DNA of 64,000 bases, from NCBI GenBank assembly GCA_946902985.2, contig OX336393.1:360822779-360886778 (forward strand), read 5' to 3'. The translations under genes and the position numbers were made by a program. Source of the DNA: Meconema thalassinum (Eukaryota > Arthropoda > Insecta > Orthoptera > Tettigoniidae). Shown here one piece after another: positions 1 to 10,719 of the stretch (positions within the stretch are counted from its first letter, which is position 1; every line of letters starts with the position of its first letter). The notes below the pieces were generated by a model. The model did no database searches, was not told where the DNA came from, and worked only from the letters and a program-made list of their open reading frames with translations.

Positions 1-27
1 CCAGGGTTATTATTATTATTATTATTC
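1..27 (-). repeat. (TAA)n 3' tail of LINE
   Basis: A TTA microsatellite sits exactly at the 3' end of the minus-strand LINE, so it is probably the tail made at insertion rather than an independent repeat. The window edge cuts the flank, so no TSD can be tested. Confidence 0.7.
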
Positions 28-1441
28 TCCAGCATGATTAATCCCTCTTATGTGGGGTCGCTGATGCGGATATTCCTCCTACACGTTGTTCTATCCCGGA
101 CCATTTCCTCCACAAGCCCCCACTGTTTCATGCTTTCTCGAATGCTGTCCATCCATCGCCTTCTGGGTCGTCTTCGACTCCGTTTCCCTGGTGGAAGCAT
201 TTCCATCATCTTATTGCCCACATAATCTTGATCTCTTCTCTTAACATGGCCATACCATCTGAGCCCAGCTTCTCTGACTTTCTCAGAAACTTACAGCACG
301 CTAAGTCGTCTACTAATCACTTCATTTCTCACTTTGTCCAACCTTGTATGTCCACTTGCCCATCTCAGCATTCGCATTTCTGCCACGCCCAGTTTTTCTC
401 CCCATCTCCTTGTTATCTGCCAGGTTTCTGCCCCGTATAGTCTATCATTGCTGGTCTTACCACGGCCTTGTGTACCTTCCCTTTTATTTTTTCTGGTAAC
501 TTCTTGTCGCACAGTACACTTGATGTTTTCCTCCAGTTGAACCATCCCGACCGTATCCTACTCTTTATTTCCTCCTCCAGTCCACCAAATTGTTGGATAA
601 CTGTACCAAGATACCTGAATGAACTCGCTGTTGGGATCTGTACTCCAGCCAATTTTAAACCTGTTTCAGCACCCCTCAGGCTCAGGAACTCTGTCTTACA
701 TCTGCTTATCTTCATTCCCTGGCTTTCTAGTGCTTCTCTCCATTCCTCCAACCAGTCCTGTGCAAGTTCCTTCGTCTCTGCACACAGTACCACATGATCA
801 GTAAACTTCATGGACCAGGGAGCTTCCCCCCTGACTCCTTTTGTCAACACATCCATGACGAGTACAAAAAGTAATGGACTGTGGACGGAATCTTGATGTA
901 CTACAATGTTCACAGGAAATTATTCTGTAGTTCCAGATATACAACTGACTATGGTCTGCTGTCCTTGTACATGTCTTGGATTAGGGGTATATACTTTTCT
1001 GACACAAGTTTTTGTCGTAGGCTCCTCTATACTTCCGGTCTTGGTACACTGTCGTACGCTTTTTCCAGATCAATGAAGACCATCGACAAGCTCTTGTTGC
1101 CTTCGATGTACTTCTCCACTATTTGTCTCAGGGCAAATATGGCCTCTGTTGTTCCTCTGCCATGCACGAAACCAAACTGCTCCTTGCTAATCACCACTTC
1201 CTGTCTCAGTCGCTGTTCGATCACTCTCTCCCATAATTTCATGGTTTGGCTCATCAGTTTGATTGCTCTGTAGTTATTACGAGATTGAATATCGCATTTT
1301 CTTGTATATGTTGGAATTAGCACATTTTTTCTCCATTCATCCGGCATTTCTTCATCCTCTGGTAGCCTATGCTGTTGAATAGACCTGTGAGCCAAATCAC
1401 TCCTTCATTTCCCAGAGCCTTCCAAGCTTCCACCGGTATAT
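1..1441 (-). pseudogene. 5'-truncated RTE-like LINE, reverse transcriptase to 3' tail
   Basis: Reading on the minus strand from 1441 to 1, a non-LTR retrotransposon RT can be followed through several frameshifts. It starts with IPVEAWKALG, a frame change occurs near 1385, and the 1395-1027 segment has the fingers and palm with FIDLEKAYDSVPR (motif A). The 913-413 segment has an SPLLF motif B, a degraded catalytic box (FTDH where FADD is expected) and SFRYLGTVI. The 545-291 segment has YGAETWQITRR and the thumb-end signature LDKVRNE. The C-terminal residues run to about position 35, followed by a (TAA)n tail at 1-27. The motif order and simple-repeat tail fit the RTE clade, where RT lies C-terminal to an APE endonuclease. 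The endonuclease is missing, so this is a 5'-truncated dead copy. Clade assignment is from family knowledge. Confidence 0.85.
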
Positions 1442-1589
1442 TATCATTAAATGATGTAATTGAATCACGGTTTATTCTTGGTCAGGAAAAGTGTGCTTTG
1501 GAGAGACCGGTTCGCTTTTGCTCATTCATTTTAGATTAATGAAGTATTAGAAGCTATTTTCGTGTTTTGCCTAGCAATCTGTGATAGAA

Positions 1590-1800
1590 TGCTTTTCAGT
1601 TGGTCAACTCGTTTGTGTCCACTTATATTAGGCGGTGAATATAAATATTGAAACACCCTAATCCGAAAGAAATATTAACTTACATGAAATATTTATCACT
1701 TAATTAACACCCTTCTTGTACAAAAGAGGAGGGGGGGGTTATTTAATTGGATGACGTGTTTCCATCATCAGGCGATCATCATCCGTTCCTATTCACCTAC
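1590..1800 (+). mobile_element. Relic of Penelope-type inverted terminal repeat
   Basis: The order of blocks matches the left terminal repeat of the Penelope-like element at 19333: CTTTTCAGTTGGTCAAC, an AATCC...TTACATGA block, GGATGACGTGTTTCC, GCGATCATCATC and ACGCTTAAATTA. On the minus strand the 1749-1785 part has a hammerhead-like layout, but the conserved CTGATGA core reads CGGATGA. It appears to be a decayed solo end, with no ORF beside it. Confidence 0.55.
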
Positions 1801-2094
1801 GCTTAAATTAGGTTTAACGGGTATATATTACACTTACGTACTTCAATATATAGGCTGCAACTAGCGGGCCCATGTGAGAACAGTCGCATGTGTATAAACC
1901 TCCCGTCATGCTTTATCGGTATGCAGGGTCAATGCGACTACAGTATTTCCAGGGTATAGGGTCTTGTTTGTGGTTTAATCGGATTTCTTAAACAAATTGT
2001 AGATTTTTATGAAATCAGAGTGCAATATATTGGTACTGCTGGGGGTAATTCTCTTTCTTGTGAAGCCTTATTTGTTACGATCGGTTACATTTGA

Positions 2095-2327
2095 GTCTGG
2101 CTCCTTAATGCAGCGCTAAACTTCTCGCCTGACGTGCCCACGGTTGCAGGTTCGAATCCTTGTGCAGTCAATTGGCATTTGAGTGTGAGTAAATGCGACG
2201 AAACCTTGCCAGTAGATTTACTGGCACAGATCCCCTTCGGGGCAAAATTCCGCCACCCTGGTATCTCTAAAAGTTGTAGCAGTGTTGAAAGGGACGTAAA
2301 AGAAATAGCATTATTATTATTATTATC
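2095..2327 (+). mobile_element. tRNA-derived SINE, family B
   Basis: The head resembles a tRNA and has a B-box-like GGTTCGAATCC at about 2150. The body block GGGGCAAAATTCCGCCACC and the end TCTAAAAG...GGGACGTAAAA are shared with copies at 6482, 7848, 15071 and 58516. An (ATT)n tail closes it at about 2311-2327. Such elements are transcribed by RNA polymerase III and mobilised by LINE proteins; they encode no protein. Confidence 0.8.
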
Positions 2328-2355
2328 TTGTTTACTTCATTGACTTCATATGTTA

Positions 2356-2407
2356 GGGGCCGATAACCTAGATGTTAGGCCCCTTAAAACAACAATTATC
2401 ATCATCA
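2356..2407 (+). mobile_element. 52-nt retroposed hairpin tail with 10-bp TSD
   Basis: TCATATGTTA occurs at 2346-2355 and again at 2408-2417, bracketing 52 nt. The insert begins with GGGGCCGATAACC, closes the hairpin with GGCCCC, and continues CTTAAAACAACAATT plus (ATC)n. It looks like the extreme 3' end of a retroelement inserted by target-primed reverse transcription. The right edge may shift by 3 nt because of the repeated TCA. Confidence 0.75.
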
Positions 2408-2788
2408 TCATATGTTAATATCGTATTTTTCATGAAATAAACAACAAATAACACTACAGCTTCATTACAACTACCGTTGGTTTGATTTCTCTCTGTTTGG
2501 TTGGTTGTTGTTCAGTTGAAAGCGGTTGTGCGTAATCTCTTGAAATTTGGCATTCAAGTAAACCTTCAGTTACTATCGTCGACTCAACAATAACCCAATC
2601 GACTTCCATGATGTTATATGTTTGTACAGATTATTTCTACATTTTTGTAGCCGGTATTCCTCTTTGATTGTTTTCTTCATCAGTTACTAACATAATTCAG
2701 TATCAGCAGGAAGTGATTTGAGCTGGAGTTGGGGTTTCACTGAATCGGATGTATGCAGTTTTCTTGTTAGGCTATAGGCTATGTATTA

Positions 2789-3400
2789 TTGAAAATTTTG
2801 ATGTTCCAAGCTGTTGTTATTTCGACGTTACTCTACGGATGTGATACCTGGACCCTATATCGCCAGGACATCAAGAAACTGGAACGCTTTCATCAACAAA
2901 ACCTTAGATCCATCATGATCATCAAATGGGATGACTATATAACTAATATAGACGTCCTTGAGAAAGCAATGATAAACAGTATTGAAGCCACCATTGTTGG
3001 TCATCGGCTTGGATGGACAGGCCATATCCATCGTATGAGTGACAGCAGACTCCCTCAGCAAATCCTGTATAGTGAACTCAACACTGGCAAGAGGCCATGT
3101 GGTGCTCCTTTAAAACGATATAATGACCAACTTAATCAGACCATGAGAAGGGTAGAGATAAACCCAAATACTTGGCATATTCTTGGACTGGATCGCCCTC
3201 GCTGGCGTGCTACCAACTCAGCTGCAGTTGCACAGTTTGAGCACGAACGTCGAAGACAAAAGGAAATTCGCCAGAGGAAGAAGATACGCCCAACACTACC
3301 ACGTCCTCCACCCTCCATTGGATGCAAGATAAGTGGTCGCATGTTTTATGCAAGTATTGGTCTAATAAGCCATCAGCGCCATCTTCATCTTCTCGACTAA
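2789..3400 (+). pseudogene. LINE RT C-terminal fragment with zinc-finger-like end
   Basis: The 203-residue frame matches the C-terminal part of a non-LTR retrotransposon polymerase. It has VISTLLYGCDTWTLYR near residues 10-25, then FHQQNLRSIM, then GWTGHIHRM near 75, then a basic segment. The end, SGRMFYASIGLISHQRH, looks like a C2H2-type finger with its first cysteines mutated (one is left in SIGC). The frame is open, but the catalytic palm is missing, so it is a 5'-truncated copy. The methionine used as start is internal to the original protein. Sequence to about 3530 is probably its 3' UTR. I did not assign the clade. Confidence 0.8.
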
Positions 3401-3979
3401 GGATTATGGAACTGCAGGCGAGAAACGTAAACTCGGATACGAGCATCGGCCGACAATTATTGAAATATCATATACATAATTTCTGTATGAATGGTAGACT
3501 GAAGATAACGCCTACACCAAAACTGGTTGTCTGAGCAGCCTGTGGACATTCCATAACTTCAGATAAGTGTCAACAGTACACAGTAGTAGTAGAAGATCAA
3601 TATTTTATATTTTAGTTATTGAATTTAATCATCACGATAGAGTATGTCTTGTAGTTCTTTTTCGCATATTAGTTTTTGAGTAGTTTTAGGGCTTACTGCC
3701 TACGTGGAGCACATCAATTGCAAAAACACCTTCATAAATACGTTTTTTGGGGGAAGACTGTCTTTGTTGATGACTTGATGATATAGTCAATTCTAAGGTT
3801 TGAAACATTAAAATAAGTTAAATAGTTCTATTTTCGGTGCTTAATGCCTTAGTATTTATTAGTAATAATTACACTTACTAAGATTTCTGACGGATTTTCT
3901 TGTATTTTGTTTATGGAGGGCAGAAACTGCCTGTGGTTGTCACTGTAGGTTTGTTAGTGTCTTGTACAGCTATTTGCCT

Positions 3980-4165
3980 TAGATATTTGGATCTGATGAA
4001 GCTCGCTTGTCGAGAGAAACATGTCATTCCCTAGTCTTCTTCTTCAATTGTCCGTAACAATAAAATAATAAATCTTAAACACATGAAATTTCTTTCAGAT
4101 TATTTTCACATATTCCAGTAATTTGAATTATTTTCGTGTTGACCGACTGAAAGCTCCAGTATTAA
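3980..4165 (+). mobile_element. Solo Penelope-type terminal repeat with hammerhead-like motif
   Basis: Blocks match the right terminal repeat at 21425-21609 in the same order: GGATCTGATGA, GAGAAACATGTCATTCC, an AAACACATGAAAT block, and CGTGTTGACCGACTGAAA at the end. The core at 3993-4030 can fold as a hammerhead: CTGATGA, stem CTCG/CGAG, GAAAC, cleavage-site GTC at 4023-4025, and stem I GGAT/ATTC with one G-U pair. No RT frame is attached. Confidence 0.6.
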
Positions 4166-4265
4166 TTATTAATAATTAGACTTAATAGAGTTATTTGCAA
4201 ACAAATTCTCAGATCTTAACATAAGGATAACTAATTAATTAAAATGCTACGCCATTCAATACAAA

Positions 4266-4318
4266 AAGGGCAGATGACCTTGTAGTTCCGCCCCTCAAAA
4301 CAATATTAAGTAACTAAC
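4266..4318 (+). mobile_element. 53-nt retroposed hairpin tail with 10-bp TSD
   Basis: TCAATACAAA is present at 4256-4265 and 4319-4328. Between them lie 53 nt beginning AAGGGCAGATGACC, then TAGTTCCGCCCC and a tail ending AACTAAC. It is the same unit as at 13421 and (reversed) 56434. Confidence 0.8.
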
Positions 4319-4348
4319 TCAATACAAATTATAATCGAACTAGTACAG

Positions 4349-4384
4349 TACATGTTTCGGTCCAACAATGGGACCTTCTTCAGC
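4349..4384 (-). other. Hammerhead-ribozyme-like motif
   Basis: On the minus strand the core reads CTGAAGA, one extra A, stem GGTCC/GGACC, GAAAC, then ATGTA. This gives the conserved hammerhead boxes, with a GTA cleavage triplet. Stem I is not clear. Penelope-like elements are known to carry such ribozymes, and it lies about 0.2 kb from the Penelope-type repeat at 3980. Confidence 0.5.
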
Positions 4385-4424
4385 ATATTACAGTAAAATT
4401 AAACTTTAAGAAATTAATTTAACA

Positions 4425-4740
4425 TAACTAATGATAAAGTCCCAAATGTGGACGTACTGCGGCGTATGAACAAAGACTTGGAAATTCTCAGTATCATCAA
4501 AAGGAGAAAACTAGAATACTTTGGCCATTTCATACGCAGCAACAAATGCCACCTCTTGCAATAAATTATCCAAGGGAAGATTGATGGCATTAGGGGTCCA
4601 GGACGCAGACGAATATCCTGGCTAAAGAACTTAAGCCAGTGGTTTGGACTTAATACAGTGTCACAGTTTAGATCAGCTATGGACAAACAGCAGATCATGC
4701 TACTGATCGCCAATGTTCTTGGAGGACGAGGCACTTGAAG
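4425..4740 (+). pseudogene. LINE RT C-terminal remnant
   Basis: The plus-strand translation gives VDVLRRM, KRRKLEYFGHFIR, an in-frame stop, then IIQGKIDGIRGPGRRRISWLKNL and a final MLLIANVLGGRGT. This pattern is the conserved C-terminus of RTE-like LINE polymerases (rearranged-gene decoys are not known). Only about 100 residues remain, so it is a short 5'-truncated copy with one stop. Confidence 0.8.
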
Positions 4741-4784
4741 AAGAGGAACGAGAAATGAAATTAAGTAAAATATATACTGGGTGA

Positions 4785-5116
4785 GAGCCTCCGTGGCTTA
4801 GGCGGCAGCACGCCGGCCTCTCACCGCTGGATCCGTGGTTCAAATCCCGGTCACACCATGTGAGATCTGTGCTGGACAAAACGGAGGCAGACAGGTTTTT
4901 CTCAGGGTACTCCGGTTTTCCCTGTCAAACTTTCATTCCAGCAACACTGTCCACTATCATTTCATTTCATCTGTCATTCATTTAATCATTGCCCCAGAGG
5001 AGTGCGTCAGGCCTCGGCAGCCGGCACAGTCCATATCCTCGCCGCTAGATGGGGGCTTCATTCATTCCATTCCTGACCCGGTCGGAGACTGGAAGCAGGC
5101 TGTGGATTTTCATTTC
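4785..5116 (+). mobile_element. tRNA-derived SINE, family A
   Basis: Pol III A box TGGCTTAGGCGG lies at 4794-4805 and B box GGTTCAAATCC at 4837-4847. The ~330-bp body is nearly the same as at 58004-58339. Flanking ATATACTGGGTGA (4772-4784) and ATATACAGGGTGA (5117-5129) differ at one base and define the insertion as a TSD. The end, GTGGATTTTCATTTC, is T-rich. Confidence 0.9.
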
Positions 5117-5129
5117 ATATACAGGGTGA

Positions 5130-6329
5130 AGTGAAGAAACTCTAAAAACAATGAATAAGAACGATGAAATTATTAAATCTAATGGATATCCTTAGAAATA
5201 ATTTGGTTAAATAAATGTTCTAAATATTTGAATAATTTTCAAAACATTTGAAGATGCCTTTTAAAACTGGTTATTGGAACCGTGATGGATGGTTGTGATG
5301 TTGAAACGGACAGAGGGAATTGAGACTTGCAATCTCCAAATCTACCAAATTTAAAGTCACAAATGTCGGCCTATTCTCGCTGTTCCTAAATTTCATATAA
5401 ACTTCACACGGTTCCAATCCCTCCGTTCTGTTACGTCAATGAATCCCTATATTATAAGCTTAATTACCAATGCTATGCTTTTATAACGTTAAGTAACCCA
5501 CACTTGCAGTAGATTGGAAATGAATGGAAATGTTGAATCAGCTGTTGTTGGCGATTGCTATAAAGTACGGCTAGGTTGTGATGCCCTATCTATATGATTA
5601 TACTTCTACAACTTGTAAGAAATAGTAGCACTCATTGACAAATACTCACATAGTATTATAATATGTGTTATATGTGTTCCATTGTTTCGGCCTGAGGATA
5701 TAGCCTATGTCAAACAAACCGCAATAGAAATTAAGGTTTCGGAAATAGTTATTTGTAAATTAGAATAATTGTCATCACGATAGGCTACTTTACATACGCA
5801 GTATAATTAATTGTTTTGTGATATAAGATTTTTCACATTCGACGAATACAGTAGGGCTTCCGGTGAATGTTGAAGATCTATCGTAGATCAAGGACCATTG
5901 TATTAAAATGATCGAGTACTTAGCACCTAAAATTGTCATAAATTGTTTCATAAATAATATTAATTCTCCATCGATGGGTATGACGATCAGATTCTTACAA
6001 ATTCTTACAAATTAGCATCCAATACGCATTAATTGAACATTCTGTAAACCACAAAGGACTTATTTTCATTTGAGGGGCTTGTACATCATGGTCATTTTGG
6101 CCCCATGTACTTAGGTGTGTGTAGAATTTGTGTGATAACCTGTATTATTTTAATGAATATAATAGTGTGTGTATATGTAATTAAGGCGGATATTGGGAAG
6201 GAGGTGGCCGTGACTTTAAGTTAGAAACCATCCAGTGTGTGTTTACTGAAAAAACTTGATCTTTTTAGATTTTCTTTGTTCCATTAAGATTAGTAATATT
6301 TCTTATCTTTCATTATTATATGTATTGCA
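5130..6329. other. Unassigned AT-rich sequence
   Basis: I see no gene and no repeat that I can match elsewhere in the window. A short direct duplication (ATTCTTACAAATT) lies near 5990-6015. Confidence 0.5.
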
Positions 6330-6452
6330 TATATAGGCGTCCATATCTAAATTTTAATTTAATCTATATTTGTATGATTGTATCTGTGTTAATAGGACCA
6401 GATGACCTTGCTGTTCCACCCCTTTAAATAGCAATAGCCTACTTATAATAAT
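6330..6452 (+). mobile_element. Retroelement 3' end with G4C-type tail
   Basis: The tail CAGATGACCTTGCTGTTCC-CACCCC is preceded by about 60 bp that also precede the tail at the window's right end (compare TCTAAATTTTAA, ATTTGTATG and TCTGTGTTA at 63900-63954). This copy therefore keeps more of the source element's 3' UTR than the 52-nt units do. Confidence 0.55.
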
Positions 6453-6481
6453 TGTGTTATTGATATTCGTCCCTTTTAACT

Positions 6482-6675
6482 ACTGCGGCTTTTAGAGACG
6501 TCAGGGTGGCGGAATTTTGCCCCGAAGAGGTTCTTTATCATGCCAGTAATCTACTGACACAGCTCCCTCACATGCAAGCACCCTCAAATGTCAACTGACT
6601 GCGTCGGGATTTCATCCCGTTCTCTGGGGATCAGCAGGCAAGAACTTTACCGCTGAGCCACGCAGTCAGTCAACA
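6482..6675 (-). mobile_element. tRNA-derived SINE, family B
   Basis: Minus orientation. The block CGGAATTTTGCCCCGAAG and the tRNA-like head reading GCTCAGCGGTAAAGTTC on the minus strand (6640-6662) match the other family B copies. The head starts near 6672. Confidence 0.8.
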
Positions 6676-7797
6676 ATAACTTGCTAACTAAATAATAGTC
6701 TCCATGATGGAGGAGACTATAAAATAATGATTTCTACAATATTATGGAATTGAAGCGTCCCGGAAAGCTTACATATGATGTGTCTAAGTTGGTTTTCATT
6801 TCACTTTAACATCGAAACTTTTATAAGACCACAGCTCGCACAAACACAGTATCACTAATCTAATTACACAACTTTACTGCAAAGGAGTTTTAAGCATGAA
6901 TTAAAGAGAGGTTGCATACCATTCGCTCTCTGTGTATATATGGGTAGGAATTTTAGTATAAGCAGGGAGCAAAGAGAAAGATAAAATATAGGGCAAAGAG
7001 GGTGCAAAGAGGTGAAAGGCTCAAGAGCGAGGAGTCGGTCGGTCGGTCACGCGAGTACAGCTTGCATTCTTTGCTTTTTATCTTCGACGTTGAATGTATA
7101 TATATAGGACAAAAATACAATAAGAAGTAAGAACAGTAAGGGTGAGGAATAAAAGTGGGGCAGGTTGAGTATGACGGCCACGTCGAGTGACAAATTTATC
7201 GCAATTCACAAAAGAGCGAAGAGCTTGCTTCTCATCTAGCACCATCTGGTGTAATAGCGGCTGAGAGAGGGAGACACCGAGACACTTCAGACGGTTTGCA
7301 AGACAAAGAGGAAGAGAAGTAAGGGCGAGAGTAAGAGGTTTATAGCTGTGAAGAAGAGGAAGGGAAAATATGAGAGGGGATAATATTTATGGTGATAAAA
7401 TTAGAGGCATGTCAAAAAGTTGTGGAGAATTAGGCTGGCATATAATGCTATTATACACGCCAAGTACAGAGAAATACCACAAGGAGAGGTATTCCCCGAC
7501 ACAAATCTATTCTAACTACAAACCAAAGGAGCTTTTAATTCGTTTCTCTGCCAGTTATTTTAATTTGTGTTAAATGAGACATTTTTTTTTGTTTTATTTC
7601 CCATTCAGTCCTCCAATAAATATTATTATACACAGATGTCTACCCTTCACTTCATCCCTTTCCTGCTGTGAAGAAAATGTTTTCCGTCCATTTATTGCGG
7701 CAACTGATTATTTTGTGCGACTTTCATTCGTCCTTTCTTACTGATGGTATGTTAAAGAAGAAAATAGTCTAGACCTATACAATGATAGATTAATTTA
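6676..7797. other. Unassigned sequence with purine-rich tracts
   Basis: No recognised product. Two strongly GA-rich stretches lie at about 6960-7050 and 7260-7380, with a short GGTC repeat near 7037. The 67-residue frame at 7370-7573 matches nothing I know and is probably chance. Confidence 0.45.
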
Positions 7798-8096
7798 TTG
7801 AATGAATGAATGAATGAATGAATGAATCAATCAATAATAATATTATTGGTTTTACGTCCCTATGAAATACTCCGGCTTTTAGAAATGCCAGGTTGCCGGA
7901 ATTTTGCCCCGAAGGGGATATTTAACGTGCCAGTAAACCTACTGACATGGCTCCCTCACACTTGCGTCCCCTCAAATCCCAGCTGACTGCAGCAGGATAC
8001 GATCCTGCAACCCTGGACACAGCAATTGAGAACGTTACCGCTCAGCCACGCAGCCAGCCCAATGAATGAATGAATGAATCAATCAATCAATTAATC
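7798..8096 (-). mobile_element. Family B SINE inserted in an AATG/AATC microsatellite
   Basis: The SINE body is about 7848-8060 (minus), with GGCTTTTAGAAATGCC, GAATTTTGCCCCGAAG and the tRNA-like head at the right. Both sides carry an (AATG)n run followed by (AATC)n: 7798-7838 on the left and 8062-8092 on the right. The simplest reading is a target-site duplication inside a pre-existing microsatellite. Confidence 0.75.
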
Positions 8097-8269
8097 GTGT
8101 CATGACAAGACACATTATACCAGGTGTGTTTGAACTTTCCTTTATTTTAAAGATACACAATGAATTGAACTCAAACATTTGAGGCTTTAATATTAGTCTT
8201 TCTATCAAACGCTATTCTTTTTTGGAAGGGGTGTATGCTCAGAATATAAATTAATTTTATCCATTATTT

Positions 8270-8722
8270 AGCGTATGGCTTTTAGTGCCAGGTGTATCCG
8301 AGGACATTTTCGGCTCGCCAGAGTTTGTATCTGCTTCTATGCGGACACCCATTGGGTGAGCTACAAGTACCGTCGCGTATGGATGAGATGAAATGAATGA
8401 AGATGAATGAGCAAGTTCATTTTCAAGTAGTTCCAACTTTGGCTATCAGATATCACTGACACCTAGTGTGAACATTAAAACTTGATAGAGCATTTCTAAC
8501 GAAATGTAACCTACGAATTTGGCTACACACAACCAATTGTCGTGGTAGGTTGTTTTTCATGCCATATATCTATGACACGGGCCTGCCGGCTTCACTTTCC
8601 CTGCGAAGGAAGGCTTACTGAATGATTTTAACGCTCTTAAAAAATCCGACGACTTCAGCTGGCTTTGAACCCGCGATCTTGATAACAGCAGTTCAGCATG
8701 CTACCGACTACGCCACCGAAGG
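8270..8722 (-). mobile_element. tRNA-derived SINE, family C
   Basis: Minus orientation, about 450 bp. The left end has GGCTTTTAGTGCCAGG and ATCCGAGGACA, and the middle ACACCTAGTGTGAAC. The tRNA-like head at the right has the reversed B box TTTGAACCCGCGATC and ends CGCCACCGAAG. It shares its body with copies at 48871, 53101, 56500, 59231 and 62190. Confidence 0.8.
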
Positions 8723-8730
8723 ACAAATCA

Positions 8731-10053
8731 TAAACGAAGCAAAACAGTGTTATGTGGGAACGAAGATTTGATCTCAGGACGGGCTCTCACAGTTTCTTTC
8801 GTTGTTACGAGTAGTGTATTGCACAGGAATACCGTAAATAGAGGGAATTATTTCACAGCAAATCATTAATTTAATTAATTTCCAGCCGCGTTAGCTCAAT
8901 TGTCGGTCAAAACTGATCTGGCTAGGTTGCCAGAAAACACACATTCCTTTCATCACGGTACAAAAAATCTACAATAATGCATTGTTGTAGGATCTATGAA
9001 TCAAGTAAAAATAAAGAGTTTAATCCTTTCCGTGTCTTTTCTGTAACATTCCGCGCTAATACCTTGGCGTTATGTGTCGTTTGAGATATATTCCGCAGGC
9101 TATTATAAGTTTATATTTAATTACGATAGGTGACAGGAAGGTACGAGACAACCTTTACAATTGCACCTGAAACCAGGAATGATTACGTGAATCTTTTCAT
9201 TTGAATTTTTCAGAATTGGTTAGGTAGATACTTGAATTTTTCATCTTGGCTTATAGGATTGAGCCGCGTCAGATATCGGTTATTATTTCCCGACGTTGTA
9301 GGCCAAGAAGATAAACTAGACACCGGCCGCGAAAGCTTATGATCTAAAGATACTTGAATGTTACAGTGAAATGGCAGGCAGAACGAATCGGACAGCGATT
9401 TCAGTATTTTGAAAACTTTTCTTTTTGTAGAGATTGAGGGATTAACATCATGTGACAATGAAGCTGAAGGAGCTAAGATCAGTAATGATGCAGATACTAG
9501 TGCAGTAAAGCTATGCCTGCTTTCAGCGTTAGAAATTCCATGGTTTCCTTGAACTGATTCATATTTTGTACAGTTTTCCTATTTTGAACGATATAAAAAG
9601 TAAAAAGATCAGCATACCTGAAACATTTTCTTAAAAAAAATCACTCAAAGAAATTTACAACATATTTGAGTGACACTGGAAGGGTTAATTATGTTCAGCT
9701 TTACTATAAAAATTTGCCATCAGTGTACTTAGTCATTATTGACAGGTACAGTCATAATATTAAAAGCGTTATTCTTTTGGCTCCTTTAACTGTATGATTC
9801 CCATTTGAATCAATACGGAACAAAAAAAGAAAGTAGCATGGGTATTATCATGTCGACTTATGTGTCTTACCGGTATTTTACTGGAGTTTAAAATTGAAAA
9901 CCAAGGAAAATCATTCTAAGGATGACCGAAGTTAAGGTTTGAACCCAGTCATCTAACGAGTCCACAGATAGGCCTAGTTCGACATACACGCTGTCCTTTA
10001 GCAACCGTGGCCACGCTCTCTGTTAAAATTAAGACAACAATGTAGTTGGAATA
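8731..10053. other. Unassigned sequence
   Basis: No gene recognised. The interval near 9930-10025 has a reversed B-box-like GGTTTGAACC and could be a decayed minus-strand SINE head, but no second copy supports this. The 82-residue frame at 9210-9458 has no known motif. Confidence 0.4.
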
Positions 10054-10450
10054 ATGAATTCAATATTTAATACCGATCCAGTGATATCTAATCCATTTCG
10101 ACGTGCACATGCAACTTTTAGCATAGGCTATTATGACTATCAAGAAACACAACCATATAGTCTATGTGTTACCACGCGGGCACCTATACTGTGTTGGGGA
10201 GCTTCCTCACCTCAGTGCGACTGTGGATTTGAAAGACAGATCATCCAACATATTGTGGAGGACTGCAGTCATCGAGCCTATAATGGGAACCTGATTTAGA
10301 TGGCACATTCCAAAGTCAATGAAACAAGAGAAAACGGACCCAGCTCAGGAGTTACTCAGAATCTCCAATTTCGATTTTAATGGAAAAATTTGTGAGTCCT
10401 TAGGGGAGAAAATAACACTCAAAATAAATTTAAAATCAAACGATTTTAAA
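10054..10450 (+). pseudogene. LINE C-terminal zinc-knuckle fragment
   Basis: The frame contains RAPILCWGASSPQCDCGFE, then HIVEDCSHRAY, which is the CxC...HxxxxC end found in several LINE polymerases. The stop after NGNLI is followed in the same frame by further family-like residues to about 10450, so the frame was probably interrupted by a nonsense change. Only the extreme C-terminus survives. An LTR-element zinc knuckle is less likely because no gag or protease is nearby. Confidence 0.6.
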
Positions 10451-10719
10451 TGAAAAATATTGGGACTTATTTAAATTCATTATTTTAGTCTATTAATTTT
10501 CACACCTGTAATGTTTGAAAACTGCTTGCACTGGTGTGAAAACTGCAAGGAAATAAATGGTTTTCGGACTTAAGTACCTACAACTGGTTTTCATATCTAC
10601 GTAGGAGAATTATGTTCATGAAGTTTTAACACCCTATACAGGCATATAGGCGCAATACAACTGACCGGAAAATATCTTCATTGACTTCCTTGGATGACAT
10701 TTAAATATTTTATTTAGGC

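Noticed and set aside
4794..4850. tRNA-like segments with A and B boxes (also 58527, 59242, 59679, 39128)
   Set aside because: The acceptor and anticodon stems do not close, and each is followed by a long shared body and TSD, so they are SINE heads, not tRNA genes.
5670..5740. Possible additional hammerhead (CCTGAGGATATAG...)
   Set aside because: The CTGANGA and GAAA boxes are not in a foldable arrangement.
6385..6461. TSD (TGTGTTAAT/TGTGTTATT) around a 59-nt tail
   Set aside because: Homology to 63900-63960 extends left of the supposed TSD, so the copy is longer than the interval it would delimit.
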